In this document: one piece after another, positions 43,281 to 52,490 of the stretch
How positions within the stretch are numbered: position 1 is the first letter of the stretch
Layout of the letters: each line of letters begins with the position of its first letter
Assembly (NCBI GenBank): GCA_025356335.1
Contig: JANXUF010000078.1
Span: forward strand, 1 to 64,000
Direction: 5' to 3'
Length of the DNA: 64,000 nt
DNA from: Actinomycetes bacterium
GTDB lineage: Bacteria; Actinomycetota; Acidimicrobiia; Acidimicrobiales; Ilumatobacteraceae
Notes under the pieces: model-generated
Databases searched by the model: none
The model's input: only the letters and a program-made list of their open reading frames with translations
Told to the model about the DNA's origin: nothing
Made by a program: the position numbers and the translations under genes

Positions 43281-46172
43281 GTGCGCGCACGTGTGACCAT
43301 CACCCCGAGGGGACGCGATTCGCGTTCGGCCGGGCTGCTGGCCGATGCTCACGCCCTCGGTCTGCCCAACGTGACGCGCCTGGTCGCACACGACATCGTC
43401 TTTCTGCAAGGCGACCTCGATCCGGCGACGACCGCCAAGATCGAGCGCCTGTTGATCGATCCGCTGCTGCAGACCGGCACCTGGGGAACCCCCGCAACGG
43501 ATCCGCAGGTTCATGTGATCGAGACGATGCTGCATCCGGGCGTCACCGACGCTGCCGCCGGGGCGGTATTGCATGCTGCCAGGCGACTCGGGCTGCGGGT
43601 GGTGTCGGCAGCGACCGGCAAGCGGTTCGAGATCGGCGGTGACCTCGACGAACAGGACATCGATCGTTTGGTCCGCCGACTCCTCTCGAACGCCGTGATC
43701 GAGTCGTGGGCCGTCGGCGAGATCGCCCCGAAGGCAGAAAACCATTCAGTGACCAGCAGCGATCTCGACGTCACGCCCGTCGGCACCGAGTCCGACACCG
43801 AGTCCGACACCGGTGATCACACCGTGGCGGTCACCGGTGATCACACCGTGGCGGTCATCGGCCTCAGTTCTGACGAGTTGGAGGCGCTGAACACCGAGCG
43901 CGGGTTGTCGCTCGACCCCGAAGAACTGCTCGTCGTGCAGAAGCACTTCGCCGGTGTCGGGCGCGAACCGACGGACGTCGAGCTGGAGATGCTCGCCCAG
44001 ACGTGGAGCGAGCACTGTTCGCACAAGACGTTCAGGGCGACGATCACCGATTCGAGCGGCGCCGTCCTGACGCCGCTGATCGAACAGTTGCGCCAGGCGA
44101 CGAATACGATCGCCGCTCCGTTCCTCGTGTCGGCATTCGTCGGCAACGCCGGCATCGTCCGCTTCACGCCTGGCCGCACGATCGCCGTCAAGGCGGAGAC
44201 ACACAACCATCCGTCGGCGGTCGAGCCGTTCGGCGGCGCCAACACCGGCGTCGGCGGGGTCATCCGCGACATTCTCGGCACCGCCCACCTGCCGATCGCC
44301 TGTACCGACGTCCTGTGCTTCGGCCCGGCAGATCTCGCGCCGGCGGAACTCCCGGACGGCGTGCTGCACCCGCGTCGCATCCGCGCCGGGGTCGTCGCCG
44401 GCGTGGCCGACTACGGCAACAAGATCGGACTTCCGACGATCGCCGGTGCCGTGCTCTACGACAGCGGATACACCGCCAACCCGCTCGTCTTCTGCGGTTG
44501 TATCGGTGTCGCCACCGATGGACCGACGCTCGACGGTCCCCATCCCGGCGACCGCGTCGTGGTGCTCGGAGGCCGCACGGGGCGCGACGGACTGCGCGGG
44601 GCGACGTTCTCGAGCCGTTCGATGGACGCATCGACCGGCGAGGTCGCAGGTGCGAGTGTGCAGATCGGCGATCCGATCATCGAGAAGCTGCTCATCGACG
44701 TCATCCGTGACGCCAACGGGCTCTATACGGCGATCACGGACTGCGGTGCCGGCGGGCTGTCGTCAGCCGTCGGCGAGATGGCAGAGATCGTCGGCGCCAA
44801 CGTCGACGTTTCACTGACACCGCTGAAGTACCCGAATCTGGCACCGTGGGAGATCTGGCTGAGCGAAGCCCAGGAGCGCATGGTCATGTCGGTGCGTCCC
44901 GACAAGGTCGCACAACTCGACGCCCTCTGCCGGCGTCATGGAGTCGAACTCGCCGACATCGGCGTGTTCACCGGAGACGGCCAGATCGTCGTGCGATTCG
45001 ACGAGCTGGTCGTCGCCAGGATCGACGCTGATTTCCTGCACAACGGGCGGCCGCGCCGCTCGATGATCGCCGAACTGCCGACCCCGAACCGCAGCGATCC
45101 TCTCGGCCGCGTCGTCGCCGATCCGATCGCCACGCTGCTGGCGTTACTGGCGCATCCGAACATCGCCTCCAAAGCGTCGATCATCCGCCGCTACGACCAC
45201 GAGATCCGCGGTGCCACGATCGTCCGCCCGCTCGTTGGCGCACGCAGCGACGGACCTGGTGACGGCGTCGTGCTTGCCAACCCGACCGACTCGTTCGGAC
45301 TCGCTATCGGTATCGGCGTCAACCCGTGGCAGGGGATCTACGACCCGCAACGCATGGCGTGGGCGGCCGTGGACGAGGCAATGCGCAACATCGTCGTCGC
45401 CGGTGCCGATCCCGATATGGTCTGCCTGCTCGACAACTTTTCGTGGGGCGACCCGAGACGACCATCGACGCTCGGCGACCTCGTCGAGGCCGTGAGCGGA
45501 TGCGTCGATGCCTCGCTCGCCTTCAAGGCACCGTTCGTCAGCGGCAAGGACTCGCTCAACAACGAGTATCTGACACCTGACGGAACCAGGACGTCCGTCC
45601 CACCGACGCTCGTGATCACGGCGATCGGTCACGTCCCGAACGCCGACAAGGTGCTGACACCCGATCTCAAGACACCGGGCAACCTGCTCGTGCTCGTCGG
45701 ATCGACCACCGACGAATTTGCCGGCAGCCACCTCGATTCCGTCCAGGGAATTCCGACAGGGGCCGCCGGGATTTCCGCCTCCGTCGGTGTCGTTCCCGCT
45801 CCGGATCTGCACGCCCCCACCCGGTACCGCCGGATCCATCAGGCGATTCAAGCCGGTCTGATCCGCTCGGCGCACGACTGCAGCGAAGGCGGTTTGGCAG
45901 TGGCGCTGGCGGAGATGGCGATCGCCGGATGCCTCGGTGCGGTCATCGACACGCTCCCAGGCGACGACCACGTCACGGCGTTGTTCGCCGAATCGATCGG
46001 CCGCCTCATCCTCGAGGTCGAGCCTGGTTTGCTTGTCGATCTCCATGGGCTGCTCGACGAGCATCTGACGGTCCTCGGATCGGTGACGGCCGAGCCGGTG
46101 CTGTCGATCAACGGCGTCGGAAACGTGTCGCTCGATGTTCTGCGGTCTGCGTTCATCGGAGACGCATCGTGA
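43281..46172 (+). CDS. purL: phosphoribosylformylglycinamidine synthase with fused PurS-like domains
   Basis: GTG 43281 is chosen because CGGAGGG lies about 10 bases upstream; it gives 963 residues. Residues 1-150 look like two PurS-like units in tandem (first ARVTITPRGRDSRSAGLLAD ... LLIDPLLQTGTW, second HVIETMLHPGVTDAAAGAVL ... LLSNAVIESWAVGE). A linker made of short repeats follows. PurL proper then has WSEHCSHKTF, VKAETHNHPSAVEPFGGANT, GVGGVIRD, DCGAGGLSSAVGEM and SAHDCSEGGLAVALAEMAI. With PurQ it converts FGAR to FGAM using glutamine and ATP. It is the first gene of the purine operon, and its stop overlaps the purQ start. Confidence 0.93.
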   Translation: MRARVTITPRGRDSRSAGLLADAHALGLPNVTRLVAHDIVFLQGDLDPATTAKIERLLIDPLLQTGTWGTPATDPQVHVIETMLHPGVTDAAAGAVLHAARRLGLRVVSAATGKRFEIGGDLDEQDIDRLVRRLLSNAVIESWAVGEIAPKAENHSVTSSDLDVTPVGTESDTESDTGDHTVAVTGDHTVAVIGLSSDELEALNTERGLSLDPEELLVVQKHFAGVGREPTDVELEMLAQTWSEHCSHKTFRATITDSSGAVLTPLIEQLRQATNTIAAPFLVSAFVGNAGIVRFTPGRTIAVKAETHNHPSAVEPFGGANTGVGGVIRDILGTAHLPIACTDVLCFGPADLAPAELPDGVLHPRRIRAGVVAGVADYGNKIGLPTIAGAVLYDSGYTANPLVFCGCIGVATDGPTLDGPHPGDRVVVLGGRTGRDGLRGATFSSRSMDASTGEVAGASVQIGDPIIEKLLIDVIRDANGLYTAITDCGAGGLSSAVGEMAEIVGANVDVSLTPLKYPNLAPWEIWLSEAQERMVMSVRPDKVAQLDALCRRHGVELADIGVFTGDGQIVVRFDELVVARIDADFLHNGRPRRSMIAELPTPNRSDPLGRVVADPIATLLALLAHPNIASKASIIRRYDHEIRGATIVRPLVGARSDGPGDGVVLANPTDSFGLAIGIGVNPWQGIYDPQRMAWAAVDEAMRNIVVAGADPDMVCLLDNFSWGDPRRPSTLGDLVEAVSGCVDASLAFKAPFVSGKDSLNNEYLTPDGTRTSVPPTLVITAIGHVPNADKVLTPDLKTPGNLLVLVGSTTDEFAGSHLDSVQGIPTGAAGISASVGVVPAPDLHAPTRYRRIHQAIQAGLIRSAHDCSEGGLAVALAEMAIAGCLGAVIDTLPGDDHVTALFAESIGRLILEVEPGLLVDLHGLLDEHLTVLGSVTAEPVLSINGVGNVSLDVLRSAFIGDAS
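43788..43857 (+). repeat. in-frame tandem repeats in the PurS/PurL linker
   Basis: GAGTCCGACACC occurs twice in tandem (43788-43811), then a perfect 24-bp unit occurs twice (43810-43833 and 43834-43857), coding GDHTVAV twice. All periods are multiples of three, so the frame is kept. Confidence 0.85.
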
Positions 46173-46945
46173 CCGTTGTCGCAGCGATCGTCCGTGGGCC
46201 AGGCACGAACCGTGATGATGACGTCGCCGATGCACTTCGCCTCGCCGGTGCCGCACCGCGCACCGTGCTGATCAACGACCTGTTGGCCCATCCCGACGTA
46301 CTCGACGATGCCCAGATGCTCGTCGTCGCCGGCGGCTTCTCGTTCGCAGACGCCCTCGGCGCCGGCCGCCTGCTGGCGCTCGAACTGACAATCGGCCTCG
46401 GCGATGCACTCACCCGATTCGTCGACAGCGGACGTCCGGTGATCGGCATCTGCAACGGGTTCCAGGCGCTCGTCAGCACCGGCCTGCTTCCGGGCAGTGG
46501 ATCGACGGCCGCCCTCGGCGCCAACGATTCCGGACGGTTCGAATGTCGCTGGGTCCGCCTCGCTGCGAAGTCGCAGCGTTGTATCTGGACCCGTGAACTG
46601 ACCGAAGACATCGACTGCCCGATCGCCCACGGCGAGGGTCGCTTCACCTGCGACGACGCCACACTCGAAGCACTCGACGCGAACGACCAGATCGCCCTGA
46701 CCTACGTCGGCACGAACCCCAACGGTTCACGCGGCGACATCGCCGGCATCACCGATCACACCGGTCTCGTACTCGGCCTGATGCCGCATCCCGAGAACCA
46801 CATCGTTCCCCGTCAGCACCCTCTCTTCACGCGTGGCAACAACAGCGGCCTCGGACTCACGCTCTTTCAGCACGGCGTCGCCTACGCGGCGTCGGCCCTC
46901 CAATCTCCCTACTCTCCCTACCAGCACTCCGGAGCATCTCTATGA
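46169..46945 (+). CDS. purQ: phosphoribosylformylglycinamidine synthase glutaminase subunit
   Basis: The 258-residue class I glutamine amidotransferase has the nucleophile Cys in GICNGFQAL, the late His-Pro-Glu in LMPHPENHIV and GRLLALELTIGL. It supplies ammonia to PurL. GTG 46169 overlaps the purL stop by four bases (GTGA). The protein is longer than the 225-residue small PurQ and similar to PurQ paired with fused or large PurL. The stop overlaps the purC start by four bases. Confidence 0.93.
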   Translation: MTVVAAIVRGPGTNRDDDVADALRLAGAAPRTVLINDLLAHPDVLDDAQMLVVAGGFSFADALGAGRLLALELTIGLGDALTRFVDSGRPVIGICNGFQALVSTGLLPGSGSTAALGANDSGRFECRWVRLAAKSQRCIWTRELTEDIDCPIAHGEGRFTCDDATLEALDANDQIALTYVGTNPNGSRGDIAGITDHTGLVLGLMPHPENHIVPRQHPLFTRGNNSGLGLTLFQHGVAYAASALQSPYSPYQHSGASL

Positions 46946-47940
46946 CCGACACCAAGGATTCGACAGCGGTTCCAGCAACGGACCACACCGGGCCGTCCAC
47001 GGTTCCGTTCGTCGAAGTCGACCTTCCGCTACCTGACCCGCGCATCGGCAAGGTGCGCGTCTCCTACGCGTTGCCGGATCCTGAGCAGCGGTTGTTCATC
47101 ACCACTGACCGGCTGTCGGCGTTCGACCGGATCATCAACGGTGTCCCCTACAAGGGCCAGGTCCTCAACCAACTCGCCGCATGGTGGTTCGAGCAGACCG
47201 CCGACATCGTCGCCAATCATGTGATCTCGCTCCCCGACCCGAACGCACTGGTCGCCAGGAACGCGACGCCCCTACCGGTCGAGGTCATCGTCCGTGGCTA
47301 CATCACCGGCGTGACGTCGACGTCGCTGTGGAAGCGCTACGCCGATGGCGCCCGCACCATCTACGGCTACGACTTCCCAGACGGCCTACAGAAGAACACC
47401 AAACTGCCGGAGGCGATCATCACGCCGACGACCAAGGCGGAAGCCGGCGCCCACGACGAAGCGCTGACCGTCGCCGAGGTGACCGAGCAGGGGCTCGTCG
47501 ATCCGGAACTGTGGGCACGGGTTCAGGCCGCAGCACTTGCGGTGTTCGTCCGTGGTCAGGAACTTGCCGCAGAGGCCGGCCTGATCCTCGCCGACACGAA
47601 GTACGAGTTCGGGCTGGGCAGCGACGGCGAACTCCTGCTGATCGACGAAATCCACACGCCTGACTCTTCCCGGTTCTGGGTGGCAGACAGCTACGAACAG
47701 CGACTTGCAGACGACGAAGAGCCCGAGAGCCTCGACAAGGAGGTCATCCGCCGAGCGCTGGCCGACGTCGGATACACGGGTGACGGCACACCGCCGACGC
47801 TGCCGGACGAGGTATGGAAGGAAACGACCCGTCGCTACGCCAGCGCCTACGAACGCCTGACAGGCACGAGCTTCGAGCCAGGCACGTATCCGATCGGCGA
47901 CCGGCTCGTCAACACCCTCACGGCAGCGGGCATCCTGTGA
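46942..47940 (+). CDS. purC: SAICAR synthetase
   Basis: The 332-residue enzyme joins aspartate to CAIR. It has the family marks KVRVSYALPDPEQRLFITTD RLSAFD, VIVRGYITGVTSTSLWKRYA, LPEAIITPTTKAE and LILADTKYEFGLG with LLIDEIHTPDSSRFW. It is the long type (about 300 residues or more), as in yeast. An N-terminal Thr/Ser-rich lead of about 20 residues precedes the domain. ATG 46942 overlaps the purQ stop by four bases. Confidence 0.95.
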   Translation: MTDTKDSTAVPATDHTGPSTVPFVEVDLPLPDPRIGKVRVSYALPDPEQRLFITTDRLSAFDRIINGVPYKGQVLNQLAAWWFEQTADIVANHVISLPDPNALVARNATPLPVEVIVRGYITGVTSTSLWKRYADGARTIYGYDFPDGLQKNTKLPEAIITPTTKAEAGAHDEALTVAEVTEQGLVDPELWARVQAAALAVFVRGQELAAEAGLILADTKYEFGLGSDGELLLIDEIHTPDSSRFWVADSYEQRLADDEEPESLDKEVIRRALADVGYTGDGTPPTLPDEVWKETTRRYASAYERLTGTSFEPGTYPIGDRLVNTLTAAGIL

Positions 47941-48440
47941 CCGAGCACGACGAATCGACCGCAGTGCGCCCCGTCCTCGTCATCCTCATGGGATCAGCGA
48001 GCGACCTCGACCACGCCGGCAAGATCGCAAAGACGGCCGCCGAACTCGGCATCGATGTCGAACAGCGCATCGGCTCCGCCCACAAAACCCCCCAACATGT
48101 GCTGGCGATCATCGACCAGTACGAAGCCGACCCGCGCCCGAAGGTATGGGTCACCATCGCCGGGCGTTCCAACGCACTCTCGGCTTTCGTCGATGCAGCG
48201 GTCACGGCTCCCGTCATCAGCTGCCCGCCGTTGTCGATGCCGGAAGATGTGTGGTCGAGCCTGCGAATGCCGAGCGATGTCGCCCCGCTGGTGGTCCTCG
48301 AACCGGTGAATGCGGCAATTGCCGCTGCCAAGATCCTCGCTCTGGTCGACCCGGCGATCGGAGTGGCACTCGCTGACTACCGCAAGACGGAATTCGCCAA
48401 GGTCACCGACGCCGACGCATCCCAACTGAGCCATGTCTAA
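47937..48440 (+). CDS. purE: AIR carboxylase, class II-like PurE
   Basis: The 167-residue protein has VILMGSASDLDHAGKIAKTA and RIGSAHKTPQHVLAIIDQYE, the CO2/AIR site of PurE. The loop AGRSNALSAFVDAAVTAPVI SCPP and EDVWSSLRMPSDV agrees with the PurE domain of metazoan PAICS (class II, CO2 used directly), where class I enzymes read AGGAAHLPGM. No purK lies beside it, which fits class II. GTG 47937 overlaps the purC stop by four bases. Confidence 0.9.
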   Translation: MTEHDESTAVRPVLVILMGSASDLDHAGKIAKTAAELGIDVEQRIGSAHKTPQHVLAIIDQYEADPRPKVWVTIAGRSNALSAFVDAAVTAPVISCPPLSMPEDVWSSLRMPSDVAPLVVLEPVNAAIAAAKILALVDPAIGVALADYRKTEFAKVTDADASQLSHV

Positions 48441-50112
48441 GCATGTTGCTTTCTCGGTCGAGGCGACGCAGACCGGTTGGAGCACGTTGAGCTCACCGAC
48501 TCCGTCGGGGGAGTTCGAGGGGGCGATAGCCCCTTCGTCCGACGGCGCTGGCCGGCTTGCCGGCCGCCGTCAACAGAAGAGCGCGGCGAAGCCGCTCGTC
48601 GCAACTCGAGCGAACGGAGAGAGCGACGGCGAGGAACGAGTCGAGCGAACGAGTGACGGCGAGGAACGAGCCGAGCGAACGAGTGAGATCGACGACTACC
48701 CGCACGACGAGTGCGGCGTGCTCGGCGTCTCGACGCCCCACGGCGACGGCCTTGCGCAGTTGGCCTTCTTCGGTCTGTACGCGCTGCAGCACCGCGGCCA
48801 GGAGGGTGCGGGCATTGCCGTCAGCGACGGCCATCGCGCCCGCGTCCACAAGGACACCGGTCTGGTGTCGCGAGTGTTTTCCCCCGAAACGCTCGCCCCG
48901 CTGACCGGCTATCACGCCATCGGCCATACCCGCTATTCGACAACCGGCGCGCCAGGTGCACGCAATGCTCAGCCGTTCATGGTCGAGACGATGCACGGAC
49001 CGCTTGCCGTCGCCCACAACGGCAACATCGTCAATGCCCCGGCGTTACGCGACGAACTGCTGTCGAAAGGCTTCGGGCTGACCGCATCGTCCGACACCGA
49101 AGTACTGATGCTGATGCTCGCAGCCGCCGGTGGCCGCACGTGGGAGGAACGCCTCGAACGCACCATACCGGCGTGGAAGGGCGCGTATTCGTTGACATTG
49201 CTGGCCGCCGACCGCGTACTCGGCGTGCGTGACCCCTGGGGTTTCCGTCCGCTGTCCGTCGGCCGACTGCCATCCGGCGGTCACGCACTGGCGTCGGAGA
49301 CCTGCGCCCTGGAGACGCTCGGTTGCGTCGAGATCTCCGAGGTTGCACCCGGCGAGATCATCACGCTGCAGGGTGCAGAAATGCACCGGCGACAGGCGCT
49401 GACTGCAGCGGCGACACAGTCGCACTGCACGTTCGAGTTCGTCTACTTCTCCCGTCCGGACTCCGTATGGGATGGCCGTAGCGTGCACAGCGTGCGCCAA
49501 CTCCTCGGTGAGGCGCTCGCCGACGAATATCCGATCGAAGCCGACGTCGTGATTCCCGTGCCGGACTCCTCGATCCCTGCCGCCGTCGGGTACTCGCGGC
49601 GCAGTGGCATCGAATACAACGACGGACTGATCAAGAACCGCTACATCGGCCGCACCTTCATCGAACCGACACAGGAGATGCGCGAGCGCGGCGTCGCCCT
49701 CAAATTCAACGCGCTTCGCGAGAACCTGGCAGGCAAACGCGTCGTGATGATCGACGATTCACTCGTTCGCGGCACCACCGCAGGACCGCTCGTCAAACTC
49801 GTCCGCGACGCCGGCGCAACCGAAGTTCATCTATTGATCACCTGTCCGCCGATCACCCATGCCTGCCATTTCGGCGTCGACATGGGCCATGATCAGGATC
49901 TCGTCGCCGCCCGGCTGTCGGTGCCGGAAATCAGGGAATTGGTCGGAGTCGATTCGCTCGGCTTCCTGTCACTCGAAGGCATGATGCGTGCCGTCGGACG
50001 TGTATCGGATCCCGGCAGGGACGGCTATTGCAACGCCTGCTTCACCGGGCGCTATCCGATTCCGGTCGAGGAGGCACAAGCCAAGCTGGCGTTCGAGGGC
50101 GCGCTCGCATGA
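48433..50112 (+). CDS. purF: amidophosphoribosyltransferase with long N-terminal extension
   Basis: The 559-residue enzyme makes phosphoribosylamine from PRPP and glutamine. The glutaminase nucleophile is Cys94 in HDECGVLGVSTP; further marks are YALQHRGQEGAGIAV, GHTRYSTTGAPGARNAQPF and VVMIDDSLVRGTTAGPLVKL. The 93 residues before Cys94 are low in complexity and include a perfect-period 10-residue repeat (DGEERVERTS), far longer than the usual short propeptide that is cut to expose the Cys. ATG 48433 overlaps the purE stop by eight bases, which supports this start. The stop overlaps purDM by four bases. Confidence 0.93.
   Translation: MSKHVAFSVEATQTGWSTLSSPTPSGEFEGAIAPSSDGAGRLAGRRQQKSAAKPLVATRANGESDGEERVERTSDGEERAERTSEIDDYPHDECGVLGVSTPHGDGLAQLAFFGLYALQHRGQEGAGIAVSDGHRARVHKDTGLVSRVFSPETLAPLTGYHAIGHTRYSTTGAPGARNAQPFMVETMHGPLAVAHNGNIVNAPALRDELLSKGFGLTASSDTEVLMLMLAAAGGRTWEERLERTIPAWKGAYSLTLLAADRVLGVRDPWGFRPLSVGRLPSGGHALASETCALETLGCVEISEVAPGEIITLQGAEMHRRQALTAAATQSHCTFEFVYFSRPDSVWDGRSVHSVRQLLGEALADEYPIEADVVIPVPDSSIPAAVGYSRRSGIEYNDGLIKNRYIGRTFIEPTQEMRERGVALKFNALRENLAGKRVVMIDDSLVRGTTAGPLVKLVRDAGATEVHLLITCPPITHACHFGVDMGHDQDLVAARLSVPEIRELVGVDSLGFLSLEGMMRAVGRVSDPGRDGYCNACFTGRYPIPVEEAQAKLAFEGALA
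48625..48684 (+). repeat. 30-bp tandem repeat in the purF extension
   Basis: A 30-bp unit starting GACGGCGAGGAACGAG occurs twice with one base changed. Further partial units (GAGCGAACG, GAGAGAGCG) precede it. The DNA upstream (about 48510-48600) has small hairpins (GGGCGATAGCCCC, GGCCGGCTTGCCGGCC) more like intergenic repeats than coding DNA. Confidence 0.85.
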
Positions 50113-52490
50113 GGATCCTCATCGTCGGCGGCGGTGGACGCGAGCATGCGCTGGCGTGGAAGACGCTGCAGTCGCCGCTGTGCACACAGTTGTACGTGGC
50201 ACCCGGCAACGCCGGCACCCCCGGCGTCACCGTCGCCATCGAAGCGACCAATGTCGAGTCGCTCGTCGATTTCGCCGTCACCGAAGAGATCGACCTCGTG
50301 ATCGTCGGGCCGGAATCTGCGCTCGAACTCGGCCTCGCCGACGCCATGTGGGCGAAGGGGATCAAGACGTTCGGGCCGTCGCAACTGGCGGCGAGGATCG
50401 AATCGTCGAAGGCCTTCGCCCGAGACATCGCTGCCGAGCTCGCCATCCCTTCGCCGATCTACAACACCTTCACCGACGAAGCAGATGCGCTGACCTGGTG
50501 GGGCGGATTCAACCGACCGGTCGTCGTCAAGAAATCGGCACTCGCCGCTGGCAAGGGCGTGATCGTCCCGACGGACGCCATCGCCACGGAGCAGGCGATC
50601 CACGATCTGCTCGCCGGTGGCGGCGAGATCGTGCTCGAAGAACGACTCGACGGTCCGGAATGCTCGCTGCTGGTGTTGACCGATGGCACCACCGCGTTGC
50701 CGTTGCCGATGGTGCAGGACCACAAGCGCATCGGCGAGGGTGACATCGGTCTGAACACCGGTGGTATGGGTGCCTTTGCGCCGGCGGTCGTCCCGTTCGC
50801 CGCCGACGAACTGACGCGGACGTTCGTACAGCCGGTGATCGACCACTTCCGCATGCTCGGCACTCCCTATATCGGGGTCCTCTATGCAGGCTTGATGCTG
50901 ACGCCACAGGGGCCGAAGCTGATCGAGTTCAACTGCCGTTTCGGTGATCCGGAAGCCCAGGCGATCATGCCACTGCTGCGTTCCGATCTCGTCGAACTCG
51001 CCCTGGCGTGCTGCGATTCGACATTGCACGCCCACACCATCGAGATCTGCGACGGATCGGCGTGCGCTGTCGTCGCCGCCACCGCCGGTTACCCGTCTGC
51101 GCCGGTACTCGGGTCGCCGATCACATTCCCGCTCACCGTCCCTTCCGACGTCTTGATCTTCCATGCGGGAACCAGTGCCGATCACGACGGTGCGATCCGC
51201 ACATCTGGCGGCCGCGTGCTCGCTGTCACCGGGCTCGGCCCCGATCTCGGCGCTGCCCGCGACGCCGCCTACGCAACACTCGACCGCATCGATTTCGACG
51301 GGAAGTACGTACGGGCAGACATCGGCTGGCGGGCGATCGGGGCAGGACTCTCGACCTATGCAGCTGCCGGCGTCGACATCGACGAGGGCAACCGCGCCGT
51401 CTCGATGCTCAAGGTGGCCGTCGAACGGACCCATACCCCCGCAGTACTCGCCGGGATCGGCGCCTTCGGCGGAACACTCGACGTCAGCGCCCTCAAGGCG
51501 TACGATGCGCCGGTCCTCGTCGCTTCGACGGACGGAGTCGGTACGAAGGTCGAGCTCGCAGCCCGCGCCGGTCGCCCGTGGGTCTCGGGGACGGACATCG
51601 TCAACCATTGCATCGACGACGTGCTCGTGCAGAACGCCAGGCCGCTGTTCTTCCTCGACTACATCGCTGCGTCTTCGCTCGACTCCAACCTCGTTGCGGC
51701 AGTGGTCACAAGCATGGCCGAAGCCTGTGAGGCTGCAGGCTGCATACTCCTCGGAGGCGAGACCGCCGAGATGCCAGGGGTCTACATGCCGGGTGCGTTC
51801 GATGTCGCCGGCACACTTGTTGGCGTCGCCGAACGCGCAGACCTACTGCCGAGACCGGATATCGGCGTCGGCGACATCCTCCTCGGCCTCAGTTCATCCG
51901 GACCGCATACCAATGGCTATTCGCTGTTGCGCAAACTGTTCCAGTGGATCCCGCTCGAGGCCCAGCCGTCCCCCCTCGACCGTCCGCTCGTCGATGCGTT
52001 GCTGCAGCCCCACCGGTCGTATCTGCCGGTGCTCGACGACGTACTGAAGTCCGGCAAGGTCAAGGCGCTTGCGCACATCACCGGTGGCGGACTGATCGAG
52101 AACGTGCCGCGGGTCCTGCCACCGGCGACCTCTGCAGAGATACGGCTCGGCTCGTGGCCTGTCCCTCCGCTGTTCCAACTCGTCACCGAACTGACTCCGA
52201 ACATGAGCACCGAGGAACGCCACCGCAGCCTCAATATGGGCATCGGTATGGTTGTCGTCGTCGCGCCGGAAGATCTCGCCGAGGTACAGTCCGCCATTGC
52301 GGAGACGAGTTGGCAGATCGGAGTCGTCACCGTCGGTAACCGCCACGTCAATCTCGTCACTTCGACGACGCCGGTCCCTGCTTCACAGCACTCGCCGGGC
52401 ACGTCACAGCACTCGCCGGGCGCACCACGGCACTCGGAGAGCGCGTCGGGTGTCTTGCCGATCTGGGCCGGCAGTGAACGCCCAGCTTGA
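50109..52490 (+). CDS. purD: bifunctional PurD-PurM: GAR synthetase fused to AIR synthetase
   Basis: In 793 residues, the first 420 are PurD (MRILIVGGGGREHALAWKTL, VVVKKSALAAGKGVIVPTDA, MVQDHKRIGEGDIGLNTGGM, FNCRFGDPEAQAI). The rest is PurM (LSTYAAAGVDIDEGNRAVSM, VASTDGVGTKVELAARAG, ILLGGETAEMPGVY, GLSSSGPHTNGYSLLRKLF, HITGGGLIENVPRVLP). It performs steps 2 and 5 of purine synthesis. The tail of about 40 residues contains SQHSPG(T/A) twice and continues into the purN start. The order PurD-PurM followed at once by PurN is that of the eukaryotic trifunctional GART protein, here with PurN separate. ATG 50109 overlaps the purF stop by four bases. Confidence 0.95.
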   Translation: MRILIVGGGGREHALAWKTLQSPLCTQLYVAPGNAGTPGVTVAIEATNVESLVDFAVTEEIDLVIVGPESALELGLADAMWAKGIKTFGPSQLAARIESSKAFARDIAAELAIPSPIYNTFTDEADALTWWGGFNRPVVVKKSALAAGKGVIVPTDAIATEQAIHDLLAGGGEIVLEERLDGPECSLLVLTDGTTALPLPMVQDHKRIGEGDIGLNTGGMGAFAPAVVPFAADELTRTFVQPVIDHFRMLGTPYIGVLYAGLMLTPQGPKLIEFNCRFGDPEAQAIMPLLRSDLVELALACCDSTLHAHTIEICDGSACAVVAATAGYPSAPVLGSPITFPLTVPSDVLIFHAGTSADHDGAIRTSGGRVLAVTGLGPDLGAARDAAYATLDRIDFDGKYVRADIGWRAIGAGLSTYAAAGVDIDEGNRAVSMLKVAVERTHTPAVLAGIGAFGGTLDVSALKAYDAPVLVASTDGVGTKVELAARAGRPWVSGTDIVNHCIDDVLVQNARPLFFLDYIAASSLDSNLVAAVVTSMAEACEAAGCILLGGETAEMPGVYMPGAFDVAGTLVGVAERADLLPRPDIGVGDILLGLSSSGPHTNGYSLLRKLFQWIPLEAQPSPLDRPLVDALLQPHRSYLPVLDDVLKSGKVKALAHITGGGLIENVPRVLPPATSAEIRLGSWPVPPLFQLVTELTPNMSTEERHRSLNMGIGMVVVVAPEDLAEVQSAIAETSWQIGVVTVGNRHVNLVTSTTPVPASQHSPGTSQHSPGAPRHSESASGVLPIWAGSERPA
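52383..52421 (+). repeat. 21-bp tandem repeat in the purDM tail
   Basis: TCACAGCACTCGCCGGGC occurs at 52383-52400 and 52404-52421 (period 21 bp, seven residues), with a third diverged unit after it (CCACGGCACTCGG). Confidence 0.8.
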
